A stretch of DNA of 64,000 bases from Desulfofustis sp. PB-SRB1. GTDB taxonomy: Bacteria; Desulfobacterota; Desulfobulbia; Desulfobulbales; Desulfocapsaceae. The DNA lies in assembly GCA_016722945.1 (NCBI GenBank), contig JAEQMT010000059.1, positions 186,001 through 250,000 of the forward strand, given 5' to 3'. The notes beneath the pieces are model-generated. The model saw only the letters and a program-made list of their open reading frames with translations. It did not search any database and was not told the origin of the DNA. Made by a program: the position numbers and the translations under genes. Shown one piece after another: positions 1-8,134 of the stretch. Within the stretch, counting starts at the first letter, position 1; the number at the start of each line of letters is the position of its first letter.

Positions 1-65
1 GTGGCCCGGCTCTGATGAACCGTTGTTTGATGGGGAAAACATCTGCAGACCGCCACCGGATCGGG

Positions 66-165
66 GCGCCCATAATGGGTGGGAAATGGGTCTACATGGT
101 GGCTTTGGCGCTGCAATCCATTGGTTAAATCAAACTCCTTCAAGCGGCGGCAAAAAAGAGCTAAG
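66..165 (+). pseudogene. IS91-family transposase C-terminal relic (copy 1)
   Basis: About 90 bases encode a tail reading GGKWVYMVALALQSIG, a stop, then IKLLQAAAKKS and a final TAA. It matches, base for base apart from a few changes, the tail of the longer IS91-type relic at 15561-15968, where the same residues run without the internal stop (ALAVQSIGEIKLLEAAAKKS). Only the extreme C-terminus is left, so it cannot be active. The assignment to the IS91 (Y2 transposase) family rests on the longer copy. It lies just outside the 3' end of the deacetylase gene at 207-3920. Confidence 0.6.
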
Positions 166-167
166 CT

Positions 168-203
168 GCTGCGACACTTTTGCTGTACAGGCCTTGTCGC
201 AGC
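168..203. other. Stem-loop between IS91 relic and deacetylase gene end
   Basis: A perfect 9-bp stem, GCTGCGACA (168-176) and TGTCGCAGC (195-203), closes an 18-base loop. It lies four bases beyond the stop of the minus-strand deacetylase gene and three bases beyond the stop of the IS91 relic. There is no T-run on either strand. It may be an intrinsic 3'-end hairpin of the deacetylase operon or part of the IS91 terminus. Confidence 0.35.
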
Positions 204-262
204 CATTCAACGCCAGCCGTGCATACCATGCCAGAGGCCGAGAAAGAAATTCCTGGCATTGA

Positions 263-286
263 CTTGGGTTTGCGGTCAGTAGGCAC
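263..286 (+). repeat. Left terminal inverted repeat of the IS1634-family element
   Basis: Pairs with 2205-2228 on the opposite strand. There are three mismatches in 24 positions, all in the inner nine bases. Confidence 0.9.
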
Positions 287-441
287 AAAATCGGTCGAAT
301 TCACTCCATTAGATAAGTCAAAATCGCTAAATTTCAACAACATATATCGAGCCAAATGTCAGGTGTGAGCTGAAATATGTAGGCACACGAATTGTATTTA
401 TTTCCTTGCATTAGCTGTCTATACATGCTATTTACGTAAGC

Positions 442-2133
442 ATGTACCTGAGAACAACAAAACGCACCAACAAAGATGGCTCGGTCGTCGAGTACTTTCA
501 GATTGCCCACAACGAGCGCCATCCAAAGACTCGCAAACCGGTCGCCAAAATCATCCATAACTTTGGTAGAGCCGACCAACTTGACCGTCTTGAACTGGTA
601 CGACTGTGTCGATCTATCGCCAGGGTCTGTGGGTTGCATATCTCTGATCCATTGGCTGAAGACGTGTTGCTACCAGAGGGAGAAGCAATAGGTATACCGC
701 CTGATCTGAAGATCAAGCAAACGTTTGCTCTGGGGTGCCCGTTGGTCATTGAGACCCTATGGGAACGGCTCGGTTTGAAAAAGACGCTCAATAGTATTGA
801 ACAGGCAACCGGTAGTCAAGTTCCTTACGAACGAGCAATTCTGGCCATGGTCGCTAACCGATTATGTGACCCCGAATCCAAACTCGGGGTATGGGACCGC
901 TGGCTGTCCACCGTCTACCTGCCTTCTTGTGCAAGCCTCAGGCTCAGGCATATGTATGAAGCGATGGACCTGCTTCACGCCAATATCGATACCATTGAAC
1001 AAACCGTGTTTTTCAACACGGCCAACCTTTTCAACCTGGAGGTCGATCTGATCTTTTACGATACGACGACCGCTTCTTTCCAGGTCGATGCTGAAGACCA
1101 TTCTGAAGCCGACCCCAACGCCACATTACGTAAATTTGGCCGTTGTAAAGAAGGCGGTTGGGCACCGCAGGTCGTCGTTGCTCTGGCGGTGACCCGCGAT
1201 GGTATCCCGGTGCGTAGTTGGGTGTTGCCGGGTAATACCGCCGATGTCACAACGGTAGAAAAAGTTCGCGCCGATCTCAGAGGCTGGAACTTGGGTCGGG
1301 CAATGTTTGTCGCCGATGCGGGGATGAACTCCGAAGATAACCGCGTTGAACTGGCCAAAGCTTGTGGGAAATATCTTCTGGCCTGTCGTATGGCCAGTAT
1401 CTCTGAAATCAATTTGAAGGTTCTCAGTAAACGTGGCCGCTACACCAAATTTAAGGATAACCTCTATGCCAAGGAGATCATCGTCGGCGATGGTGAGAGG
1501 CGGAGGCGTTACATCCTCTGTTATAACCCCAAACAAGCGCAAAGGCAGCGGAGCCACAGACAGCTAATAATCGAGCTGCTTGAAGCTGAGTTGGCCACGC
1601 ACAAGGATCACTCAGCAACTGCCCAGTGGGCTATTGAATTGTTGGCATCACGCCGTTTCAAGAAATATCTGCGAACCACCAAAGGTGGCCTCATTCGTAT
1701 TGACCGGGCTGCCGTTGGTAAGGCGGCAAAGTATGATGGAAAATGGGTAATTGAAACCAACGACGATACCATTAGTCTCGAGGATGCGGCGTGCGGTTAC
1801 AAGAGTCTGATGGTGATCGAGCGTTGTTTCCGCTCGTTGAAACGTACCCAGATAAAGATGGTGCCGATGTACCACTGGGCCTCCCGAAGGATTGTGAGTC
1901 ATGTCAAAATTTGCGTACTGGCCTTGCTTATCGAACGGATCGCTGAAATGACCTGCGGCATGTCGTGGCACCATATCCAGCGAAATTTGGAGACACTGCA
2001 GATCACAGAATTTTTTGATTTAAAGTATCGTGTGCTTATGCGCAACGAAGTGACAACAGAGGCAAGAAACATATTAAAATCATTAAAGATAAAGGTACCA
2101 AAGCAGCTCATACACGCGGAAAAAACAGCTTGA
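442..2133 (+). CDS. IS1634-family DDE transposase
   Basis: This 563-residue protein has the usual IS1634 length and the family's opening MYLRTTKRTNKDGS followed by FQIAHNERHP and IIHNFGRADQLDR. The likely catalytic triad is D207 (in FYDTTTASF), D292 (in FVADAGMNS) and E460 (in MVIERCFRSLKR), which fits an RNase-H-like DDE domain. The N-terminal 120 residues are the family-specific DNA-binding region. It is the only gene of the element bounded at 263 and 2228. About 180 bases of leader separate the left repeat from the ATG. No frameshift or internal stop is present, so the gene looks functional. Confidence 0.93.
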   Translation: MYLRTTKRTNKDGSVVEYFQIAHNERHPKTRKPVAKIIHNFGRADQLDRLELVRLCRSIARVCGLHISDPLAEDVLLPEGEAIGIPPDLKIKQTFALGCPLVIETLWERLGLKKTLNSIEQATGSQVPYERAILAMVANRLCDPESKLGVWDRWLSTVYLPSCASLRLRHMYEAMDLLHANIDTIEQTVFFNTANLFNLEVDLIFYDTTTASFQVDAEDHSEADPNATLRKFGRCKEGGWAPQVVVALAVTRDGIPVRSWVLPGNTADVTTVEKVRADLRGWNLGRAMFVADAGMNSEDNRVELAKACGKYLLACRMASISEINLKVLSKRGRYTKFKDNLYAKEIIVGDGERRRRYILCYNPKQAQRQRSHRQLIIELLEAELATHKDHSATAQWAIELLASRRFKKYLRTTKGGLIRIDRAAVGKAAKYDGKWVIETNDDTISLEDAACGYKSLMVIERCFRSLKRTQIKMVPMYHWASRRIVSHVKICVLALLIERIAEMTCGMSWHHIQRNLETLQITEFFDLKYRVLMRNEVTTEARNILKSLKIKVPKQLIHAEKTA

Positions 2134-2204
2134 ATTTGTAGACACACGCCGAATCTTGCTATGCATCGCATAACCACCAACAGCAATGGTTTGCGGTGAT
2201 TCAT

Positions 2205-2228
2205 GTACTTACAGACCGCAAACCCAAG
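2205..2228 (-). repeat. Right terminal inverted repeat of the IS1634-family element
   Basis: Read on the minus strand it begins CTTGGGTTTGCGGTCTGTAA and mirrors 263-286. It abuts the ATTGA target duplicate at 2229-2233. Confidence 0.9.
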
Positions 2229-3921
2229 ATTGATCCCGAGGGATCTGGAGCGATACCCTCCTTCCTGGACTACCAGCGTCGGTAATCTGAGGCTTCCGAT
2301 CAGCGTGCCGTTCTGGTGGAGATCGGCAGGTGTCAGAGACCAGGTGCCGGTCGGGTCTTTACGGGCAGTGTCGAGACCGAGGGCAATCACCAGGCTTTTC
2401 GGCCGGAATTCACTGATCCGCTTGAGGGCCCGCTCGAGCGTCCGGTGATAGCTGGGGCCGTCGAGGAACTCCGGCAGGGGGTAGTTGCGGTTGCAGCCAT
2501 GCCCGGCACCCTCCCCGCGCTCTTCGGAGAAGCCAGAAAAATAGGGATAGGCGAAGCTGGGATGACCGTGAATGGAGACGGTCAGCACGTCGCTTCGTTC
2601 ATAAAAGATATCTTGAGTGCCGTTGCCGTGGTGGTAATCAACGTCGAGAATCGCCACCTTCCCATGGCGGCTCAGGTACTGGGCGGCGATGGCCGCGGAG
2701 TTGAAGTAGCAGAAACCGCCGAAGACCCTTCGCTCGGCATGGTGGCCGGGTGGGCGGACCAGGGCATAGCTGATCCGGTAGCCGCGGAGAAACCGCTCGG
2801 CGGCGGTCAGCGCGCAGTCGACGGCGCCTTTTGCCGCTTTGTAGGCGTTTCGATTGAGCGGGGTAAAGGTGTCGATGCAATAATAGCCGGCCCGTACCGG
2901 CATCTCCTTGGGCGGCCTGGTGGCGTTGCGGATGGGAAAGACATACGGATAGACCGATTTCCCCGGTTCCATGGTCAGACACATCCGCTTCAGGTACTCG
3001 ACAAAGGCCGGTTCATGCACTTCTTTGATGTGTTTCTCCGGGAAATGGTGTGCGGCAACGGTGTCGAACAGACCGGTGGGCAGGATCCCTTTGAGGATGG
3101 AGGAAATCCGCACCGGTGCTTCCACGTAGCCGCGTTCGTGGATGTGGTGAATATCATGGCCTTCGTTAACCACCAGGGCAATTCGCTGATCAATGTGGAT
3201 CGCTCCTTTACCCGGTTGCCGCGATGATGGATGCAGGTGGCGTGGCGGCCCCAACCGGACCGGATCTTCAGCAAACGAGTTGACGACGAGGTCGATGTAA
3301 TCTCGCGAGCAGCGATCACCATATTTTCTGGTCAAGATCGCTTGTACCACGTGACGGGCATAATCCCGGGCGAGGTGTTTGGTCACCCCCAATCCGTCGA
3401 AGACCAGGTATGGCGGGCAGTCGTCTCCTTCATGCAGCGGCGTCTCGTAGGCGGTGCCGCTGATGGGCAGGGCGCCGAAACGCTCGTAGAAGCGCAGTCG
3501 CGCCCGGTTCTGCTTGAGTATCTGCTGGTCGGCGCAGAGCGCCGGGTCGTCGGGTAGACACTCCATGAAGATACCGCTAGCCCGCAGGTGTCGGGCCTCT
3601 TCACGGGCCCTCGTATAGAGGGCTCCGCCGATTCCACCGGTGGTCGACGGCTCGACGGAGATATAATCGAGGTAACAGAAGTGAAGGTCCGGCGCGTGGT
3701 CGAGGAGCGCAAACCCTTTGACATGCAGCCTACTGTTCTCGGCAACGAAGAGAATGGTGCGCAGCCGATAGCGAAACGGGTCGGCGAGCTTGCGGGCCAG
3801 GCTGGAGATGTCGCTGTCCTTCAGGCCGGAAAACTGGCGCCGCAGGATCTCCTGTACCTGGGTAATGGCGTCGCGGTCGACGGCCAACGTGTTATCATAG
3901 ATCCGCCGGATGCGAAACATC

Positions 3922-4392
3922 TCACAAAACCTTTCGGTAGATGATCTTATCGTCGCCGTCCCGATAAAAATCTTTGAGGTGGGTCGCCATGTCGTAACCG
4001 TTTTTTTCATAGAAATGGCGAGCCGGCTGGTACCCCTCGGTGGACGAGGTGTCGATGTAGACGTGCACGGGTTTGGTGGTTCTGAGCCGTTTCTCCATCT
4101 CGGCCAGCAGCATGGTGCCAATGCCGTGTCTTCCGTCGTGCGGGTCAACGGCGATCCAATAAAGATCGAATCGATTCTCCGTCATCGGGATCGGTCCATA
4201 ACTGACGAAGCCGAGCATCCGCTGCTGGTCGGCGGCGGCGAGCACCCGGTAATCTTCCTTGGGGTGGAAGGTGGCGTCGACCACTTCGATGGCCACGTCG
4301 ATCTCGCACTTGAGAAAATTCTTCTGCATCTTGATGATCCGCACCAGCTGTTCGCGGTCTTTCGGCCTGATCGGAGCAATCGTTATGTTCAT
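3922..4392 (-). CDS. GNAT-family N-acetyltransferase
   Basis: This 156-residue protein has the GNAT fold: a start of the MNITIAPIRPKDREQLVRII type, a central strand ending RFDLYWIAVDP, and the acetyl-CoA loop DGRHGIGTMLLAEME, with ARHFYEKNGYD near the C-terminus. Its ATG overlaps the preceding ATP-grasp stop (ATGA), and the next gene, a GNAT-deacetylase fusion, starts one base after its own stop, so translation is probably coupled. Given the lysine 2,3-aminomutase upstream, an amino-group acetylation of beta-lysine, comparable to AblB of the N-epsilon-acetyl-beta-lysine pathway, is a reasonable guess. Sequence alone does not fix the substrate. Confidence 0.88.
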   Translation of the reverse strand: MNITIAPIRPKDREQLVRIIKMQKNFLKCEIDVAIEVVDATFHPKEDYRVLAAADQQRMLGFVSYGPIPMTENRFDLYWIAVDPHDGRHGIGTMLLAEMEKRLRTTKPVHVYIDTSSTEGYQPARHFYEKNGYDMATHLKDFYRDGDDKIIYRKVL

Positions 4393-5372
4393 ACTCTTCT
4401 GTCACCCAGCAGCGTAGTCATCTGAGCCACCATGGCGGTATAGTCGAGCCCTGCCTGGCCTGCTGCCGCGGGAAAGCCCGCGTCGGGACTGAGGCAGGGG
4501 TTGGCGTTGATCTCCAGGACATGCAGGGAGCCGTCCTTGTCCATGCGCAGATCGACGCGGCCGTAGTCGCGCAGACCGAAGAGTTGAAAGCACTCGGTGG
4601 CGAGCGTGTTCAGCCGGGCGGCGAGGGGTGGGTCCAGTTGGGGGAAAACCCGCCGTGTCTCCCGGTAGGCGATGGAGTCCGGTTCCCATTTGGCCCGATA
4701 ACCGACGATGTGATGCAGGTGGTCGGGCATGGTCGTGAAATCGATCTCTGCCACCGGCAAGACCACCGGGGTTGGACTGCCGAGCAGGGACACGTTGAAT
4801 TCCCGCCCGTCGATATACTCTTCCACCAGCAGCGGGCCGTACGCCTCATAAAATGCGGTCAAGGCCTCGGGCAAGGCGGCACTGGCCTCGATAACCGAAT
4901 CCTGATCGATACCGATGCTGGCATCCTGGCTGCGTGGTTTGATGATCACCGGAAAGTCCATCTCCCGCGGGTCGGTGTCGACCGTCCCGTCGTAGAGAAA
5001 CGATTTTGGGGTGGGCAGCCCGGCACCGCGGAGGATCAGCTTCATCAGGTGCTTGTCGGTGGTGGTCTGCAAGGCCGCTGACGGCGATCCGGTAAAAGGG
5101 ATGCCGAGTAACTCCAGGACGGCGGCCGGATGGGCGACGAAAAACGGATCGTCGTCCAGCGATTCACAGAGATTGAACGCCGCGTGCACCTCGGCGTCTT
5201 CCACAGCCTTGACAAACCGCTTCAGATCACGGGTGACCGGAATGCGGACCGAGGTGTGGCCCAGGTCTCTCAGCGATGCTTCGATCGCCTCCACCTGGGC
5301 CAGGACATCGGCCGAAGACAACCAATAGGCCAGGCCCTCCTCAATCGGCTGGGTATAGACCAACCCGATCAT
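4389..5372 (-). CDS. ATP-grasp ligase, D-Ala-D-Ala ligase-like (second of two)
   Basis: A 327-residue ATP-grasp carboxylate-amine ligase. Visible features are an N-terminal domain starting MIGLVYTQPIEEGLAYWLSS, FNLCESLDDDPFF, an ATP-binding segment DFPVIIKPRSQDASIGID, the loop VEEYIDGREFNVSLLG, and the metal-binding end YGRVDLRMDKDG followed by HVLEINANPCLS. The ATG at 5372 is preferred over an in-frame start 105 bases upstream, because the latter adds 35 atypical residues inside the previous gene. It starts five bases after the stop of the other ATP-grasp gene and overlaps the GNAT gene by four bases. D-Ala-D-Ala ligases are a family relative, not the likely function: two different such ligases in one operon with kamA suggest amide bonds to beta-lysine or a product of it. 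Confidence 0.87.
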   Translation of the reverse strand: MIGLVYTQPIEEGLAYWLSSADVLAQVEAIEASLRDLGHTSVRIPVTRDLKRFVKAVEDAEVHAAFNLCESLDDDPFFVAHPAAVLELLGIPFTGSPSAALQTTTDKHLMKLILRGAGLPTPKSFLYDGTVDTDPREMDFPVIIKPRSQDASIGIDQDSVIEASAALPEALTAFYEAYGPLLVEEYIDGREFNVSLLGSPTPVVLPVAEIDFTTMPDHLHHIVGYRAKWEPDSIAYRETRRVFPQLDPPLAARLNTLATECFQLFGLRDYGRVDLRMDKDGSLHVLEINANPCLSPDAGFPAAAGQAGLDYTAMVAQMTTLLGDRRV

Positions 5373-5377
5373 CGCTC

Positions 5378-6367
5378 TCACCCGCGGCCAGCTAGGCCGT
5401 GGCGCACGATGGAAGCGTTGATGATTCGCTCCATCAGCTGCTGATAGTCTATCCCGTACTTGGTGGCGATGATGCACAGGTCGGAATGGTCAGGATGCAG
5501 ACCGGCCAGCGGATTGATCTCGATGAAATGAGGGCGGGCAGTGGCATCGGAGCGCAGATCGACTCGGGCGGCGTCGCAGCAGCCGAGGACCCGGTAGCAC
5601 TCCAGGGCAAGGGCTTCGGCCGCCTGTGCTTCGAGATCGTCAACCGCTCGGTATTTCACCAGCTCTTCGTAGAATTCCTTGTTGTGATAGGAGTAGATAT
5701 CCGGTTCCGAATGATCGAGCAGAACCACCTCCATGATGCCGATGGAACGGACATCGTCCCCGTTGCCGACAATGCCGACGGTGAATTCCCGACCGGGCAG
5801 GAAGGTTTCAACCAGCACCGGTTGCTTGAAGGTGTCCAGCAACGCTGCGCAGGTGGTACGCAACTGACCCGGCTCACTGATTTTGGAAGCCGGTGTGACG
5901 CCTTTGCCGGTCCCTTCGGCCACCGGTTTGGCGAACAGCGGGTAGGGCAGGGCGATAGCAGCGATATCAGCGATGGAGGTGATCACCGCAAAAGCCGGGG
6001 TCGCCAGCCCGCAGTCGCGGACGATATGCTTGGCGATGCCTTTATGCAATGTGATCGCCTGAACCAGCGGTCCGGAAAAGACATACGGGATACGATAGGC
6101 GTCGAGCAGGGCCGGTACCTGTGATTCGCGGCCAAACCCGTAGAGACCCTCGGCGATATTGAAGACCAGGTCCCAGCGTATGCCGGCGGCCAGTTGCGGC
6201 ACCAGACTCATAAGATTGCCGATTCGCTGAGGTTCGTGGCCCATGTTGCGGATTGCCCCCTCGATGGCCTCGATGGTGGAGAGACGATCGAATTCCGCCG
6301 TCTCTTCTTTGCCGTAGCCGGCAGCGAGATAGTCATCGCGCAGGTCGTAGGTCATGCCTATCCGCAT
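5378..6367 (-). CDS. ATP-grasp ligase, D-Ala-D-Ala ligase-like (first of two)
   Basis: A 329-residue ATP-grasp protein, clearly divergent from its neighbour. It begins MRIGMTYDLRDDYLAAGYG, has DLVFNIAEGLYGFGRESQVPAL (the pre-ATP domain), LPYPLFAKPVAEGTGKGV, VETFLPGREFTVGIVG, and the Mg-binding CDAARVDLRSDATARPHFIEINPLAGLHPDHS split over two strands. GGAGG eight bases before the ATG at 6367 decides the start. It overlaps the end of kamA by 10 bases, so coupling is likely. Related ligases are often annotated as D-alanine-D-alanine ligases, but the N-terminal YDLRDDY and the HPDHSD end are typical of uncharacterised small-peptide or amino-acid ligases. Confidence 0.87.
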   Translation of the reverse strand: MRIGMTYDLRDDYLAAGYGKEETAEFDRLSTIEAIEGAIRNMGHEPQRIGNLMSLVPQLAAGIRWDLVFNIAEGLYGFGRESQVPALLDAYRIPYVFSGPLVQAITLHKGIAKHIVRDCGLATPAFAVITSIADIAAIALPYPLFAKPVAEGTGKGVTPASKISEPGQLRTTCAALLDTFKQPVLVETFLPGREFTVGIVGNGDDVRSIGIMEVVLLDHSEPDIYSYHNKEFYEELVKYRAVDDLEAQAAEALALECYRVLGCCDAARVDLRSDATARPHFIEINPLAGLHPDHSDLCIIATKYGIDYQQLMERIINASIVRHGLAGRG

Positions 6368-7590
6368 AGAGCCTCCTCGCCGCAGGTGGAGACAAACTGG
6401 TCGGGATATCGAAAAACACGGTCTTCGTAATTTTTCAACAGCAGTTCGTTGTCTTCCCAGCCGAGCACCGTTTCCGGAAGCAGCGGAATCTTGCCGCCTC
6501 CTCCGGGGGCATCGATGACATAGGTCGGTACTGCGTAGCCGGTGGTATGACCGCGCAGCCCCTGGTAGATCTCCAGCCCTTTCTTGACGGAGGTGCGGAA
6601 GTGCGAAGAGCCGAGAATCGGGTCGCACTGGTACAGGTAATAGGGTTTGACCCGGATCGTCAGCAATTGCTGCATCAAGCGCTTCATGGTCTCGACGGAA
6701 TCGTTGATTCCTAAGAGCAGTACGGTCTGGCTGCCGAGCGGAATCCCGGCGTCGGCCAGCATGGTGCAGGCCCTCCGGGCCTCCGTGGTCAATTCTTCCG
6801 GATGCATGCAGTGAATGCTGATCCACAGCGGGTGGTATCGTTTCAGGATCCTGACCAGAGCGGGCGTGATCCGTTGCGGCAATACCATGGGGACCTTGGT
6901 GCCGACCCGGATCAATTCGACGTGTTTGATGGCCCGCAGTTGGCCGAGCAGCCAGTCGAGCTGGCCGTTGCCCAAGGTGAGCGGGTCGCCCCCGGAAATG
7001 AGCACGTCATGGACTTCCGGATGGCCCGCGATATAGTCGATGGCTCGTTGCCATTGTTGTTGTCCGCCCTTGCTCCGTTTGCCGACCATGCGGGAGCGGG
7101 TGCAGTACCGGCAATAGCTGGAACAGAAATCGGTCACCAGAAAGAGTACCCGATCGGGATAGCGGTGAATCAATCCCTTGACCGGGCTGTGGCCGTCTTC
7201 GCCGAGCGGGTCCTGTGCCTCTCCGGGTGAGACGAACAATTCCGAGACAACCGGAATCATGGCGCGCCTGATCGGATGACTCGGATTATCAGGGTCTATC
7301 AGGCTGGCGTAGTACGGAGTGATGGCCAGGGGCAGTGTGGCGTTTTGAAACTGGAAGGAGTTGCGCTCGCTGTCGGTCAGGGAAAACATTCGTTCGAGCT
7401 GTTCGCATCGATCGATGCGATGGCGGATTTGCCATTTCCAGTTGTTCCAGTCGGTTAGCGTTGCTTCGGGGAAAAAACGATGGCGGAAGGCGGTGGTGCG
7501 ATCGGGGCAGGGCGGAGAGGGGGCAGCGAAATACGCTCTACTGTCTGGGGGTTCATCCTGCTCCTCGGCGAAGATGGTCTTGGCTATCAT
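6358..7590 (-). CDS. kamA: KamA-family radical SAM protein, probable lysine 2,3-aminomutase
   Basis: This 410-residue protein has the radical SAM cluster motif CSSYCRYC (C156, C160, C163), the SAM-binding ISGGDPL and the PLP lysine K367 in DAPGGGGKIPL. Both aspartates that hold the substrate epsilon-amino group in clostridial lysine 2,3-aminomutase appear conserved (GINDS, D297, and YQCDPILG, D323), so L-lysine to L-beta-lysine is more likely than another KamA reaction. This is a family inference. The ATG at 7590 follows AAGGTGAG at good spacing. It is the first gene of a five-gene operon. A TTGACA-containing promoter lies about 100 bases upstream. Confidence 0.9.
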   Translation of the reverse strand: MIAKTIFAEEQDEPPDSRAYFAAPSPPCPDRTTAFRHRFFPEATLTDWNNWKWQIRHRIDRCEQLERMFSLTDSERNSFQFQNATLPLAITPYYASLIDPDNPSHPIRRAMIPVVSELFVSPGEAQDPLGEDGHSPVKGLIHRYPDRVLFLVTDFCSSYCRYCTRSRMVGKRSKGGQQQWQRAIDYIAGHPEVHDVLISGGDPLTLGNGQLDWLLGQLRAIKHVELIRVGTKVPMVLPQRITPALVRILKRYHPLWISIHCMHPEELTTEARRACTMLADAGIPLGSQTVLLLGINDSVETMKRLMQQLLTIRVKPYYLYQCDPILGSSHFRTSVKKGLEIYQGLRGHTTGYAVPTYVIDAPGGGGKIPLLPETVLGWEDNELLLKNYEDRVFRYPDQFVSTCGEEALCG

Positions 7591-7674
7591 GGCTCACCTT
7601 TTGATTAAAATTAGTAAGTTATCTTTTTTTCGGTTCTCGTTCCAGCAGCAATTTTATGCTGATTCTGGCCCCTA

Positions 7675-7701
7675 ATAGTATTCGTTTTCATCTGCTGTCA
7701 A
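7675..7701 (-). promoter_or_regulatory. Putative sigma-70 promoter of the kamA operon
   Basis: On the minus strand TTGACA (7701-7696) is followed after 15 bases by TACTAT (7680-7675). The start codon is about 85 bases further on. The spacer is short, and no protein-binding evidence exists. Confidence 0.4.
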
Positions 7702-7813
7702 TAGAATTTGCAAGAGCCCTGAAAAAAATGACGAAAGCGTTGCCAACTAGCTGAAATAAAATAATATACCAGAAATCATAAAGGGGCCTTTGGGCGAGCT
7801 TCGTTGCGTCAAG

Positions 7814-8037
7814 TTACGCAATTTGCTCGCATAGCATGTGGTGGTGCACGGGAGGCTCCAGCAACAGCTGCTTGGGGTGCTCTCTGAGCAGATTCATACC
7901 CGGATACCGGTGTGCCTCGATCCGGTTCTCATGGGTCTCGTCGGCGAGCGCTCGCGCTAACCGCGGGCAACGATCGTTTCCTAGTTTCTCCAGACGCCAT
8001 CCTCCACCAAAATACCTTCGACTTAACTGACAACGGT
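7814..8037 (-). pseudogene. Unidentified reading-frame relic in the kamA-tauC gap
   Basis: On the minus strand an uninterrupted frame of about 74 codons reads like protein (LSRRYFGGGW, LEKLGNDRCPR, then LARALADETHENR and HRYPGMNLLREHP), ending in TAA at 7814. No convincing start or ribosome site was found, so it is probably the 3' fragment of a lost gene. I do not recognise the family. The rest of the 7591-8130 gap holds only the kamA promoter and nothing else that I can name. Confidence 0.3.
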
Positions 8038-8120
8038 AAGGTGAAATGATATCCTATATTCTAACCGAACACAGGAAGAGGTGGCAGACCAGTAAAAACC
8101 GCTATCGACTGTTTTAGCTC

Positions 8121-8134
8121 GTGAAACGTTTCAC
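8121..8134. other. 14-bp perfect palindrome at the tauC stop
   Basis: GTGAAACGTTTCAC is a perfect palindrome with a central CG, the layout of LacI/GalR-type operators. It overlaps the last codons of tauC and lies downstream of that gene, so an operator role is doubtful and chance is possible. Confidence 0.2.

Larger units (their letters stand above)
263..2228 (+). mobile_element. Complete IS1634-family insertion sequence (1966 bp)
   Basis: The ends are 24-bp imperfect inverted repeats (21 of 24 identical) that start CTTGGGTTTGCGGTC at 263 on the plus strand and at 2228 on the minus strand. A direct ATTGA lies at 258-262 and again at 2229-2233, a 5-bp target duplication. One transposase gene fills the element. 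Cutting out element plus one ATTGA restores the deacetylase reading frame, which independently proves both boundaries. The intact ends and clean duplication suggest a fairly recent insertion. Confidence 0.92.
207..3920 (-). pseudogene. GNAT-histone deacetylase/acetylpolyamine amidohydrolase fusion, interrupted by an IS1634-family element
   Basis: The coding part runs from ATG at 3920 to 2229 and resumes at 257-207 beyond the insertion sequence at 263-2228. Removing the element and one ATTGA copy restores 580 codons ending LGINARNFFLGLWHGMHGWR and a TGA at 209-207. Residues about 1-225 form a GNAT acetyltransferase domain. The rest is an arginase-fold zinc deacetylase with RPPGHHAE, LDVDYHHGNGT and ALGLDTARKDPTG, the last being typical of acetylpolyamine amidohydrolases. 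In the present sequence the frame runs on into the element and would replace the last 18 residues by about 110 unrelated ones, stopping at 1899. The catalytic residues are intact, so residual activity is possible. The ATG lies one base after the upstream GNAT stop, with AAGG about eight bases before it. It is the last gene of the kamA operon. Confidence 0.85.

Noticed and set aside
2316-3227. A 303-codon plus-strand frame opposite the deacetylase
   Set aside because: Antisense to conserved zinc-deacetylase motifs, with no domain of its own.
3921-4148. N-terminal extension of the GNAT-deacetylase up to 4148
   Set aside because: It would overlap the upstream GNAT gene by more than 200 bases with a basic, low-complexity sequence; the ATG at 3920 has better context.
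5399-6124. Long plus-strand frame opposite the first ATP-grasp gene
   Set aside because: It lies wholly antisense to a gene with clear ATP-grasp motifs and has no recognisable protein pattern; long antisense frames are common in G/C-rich genes.
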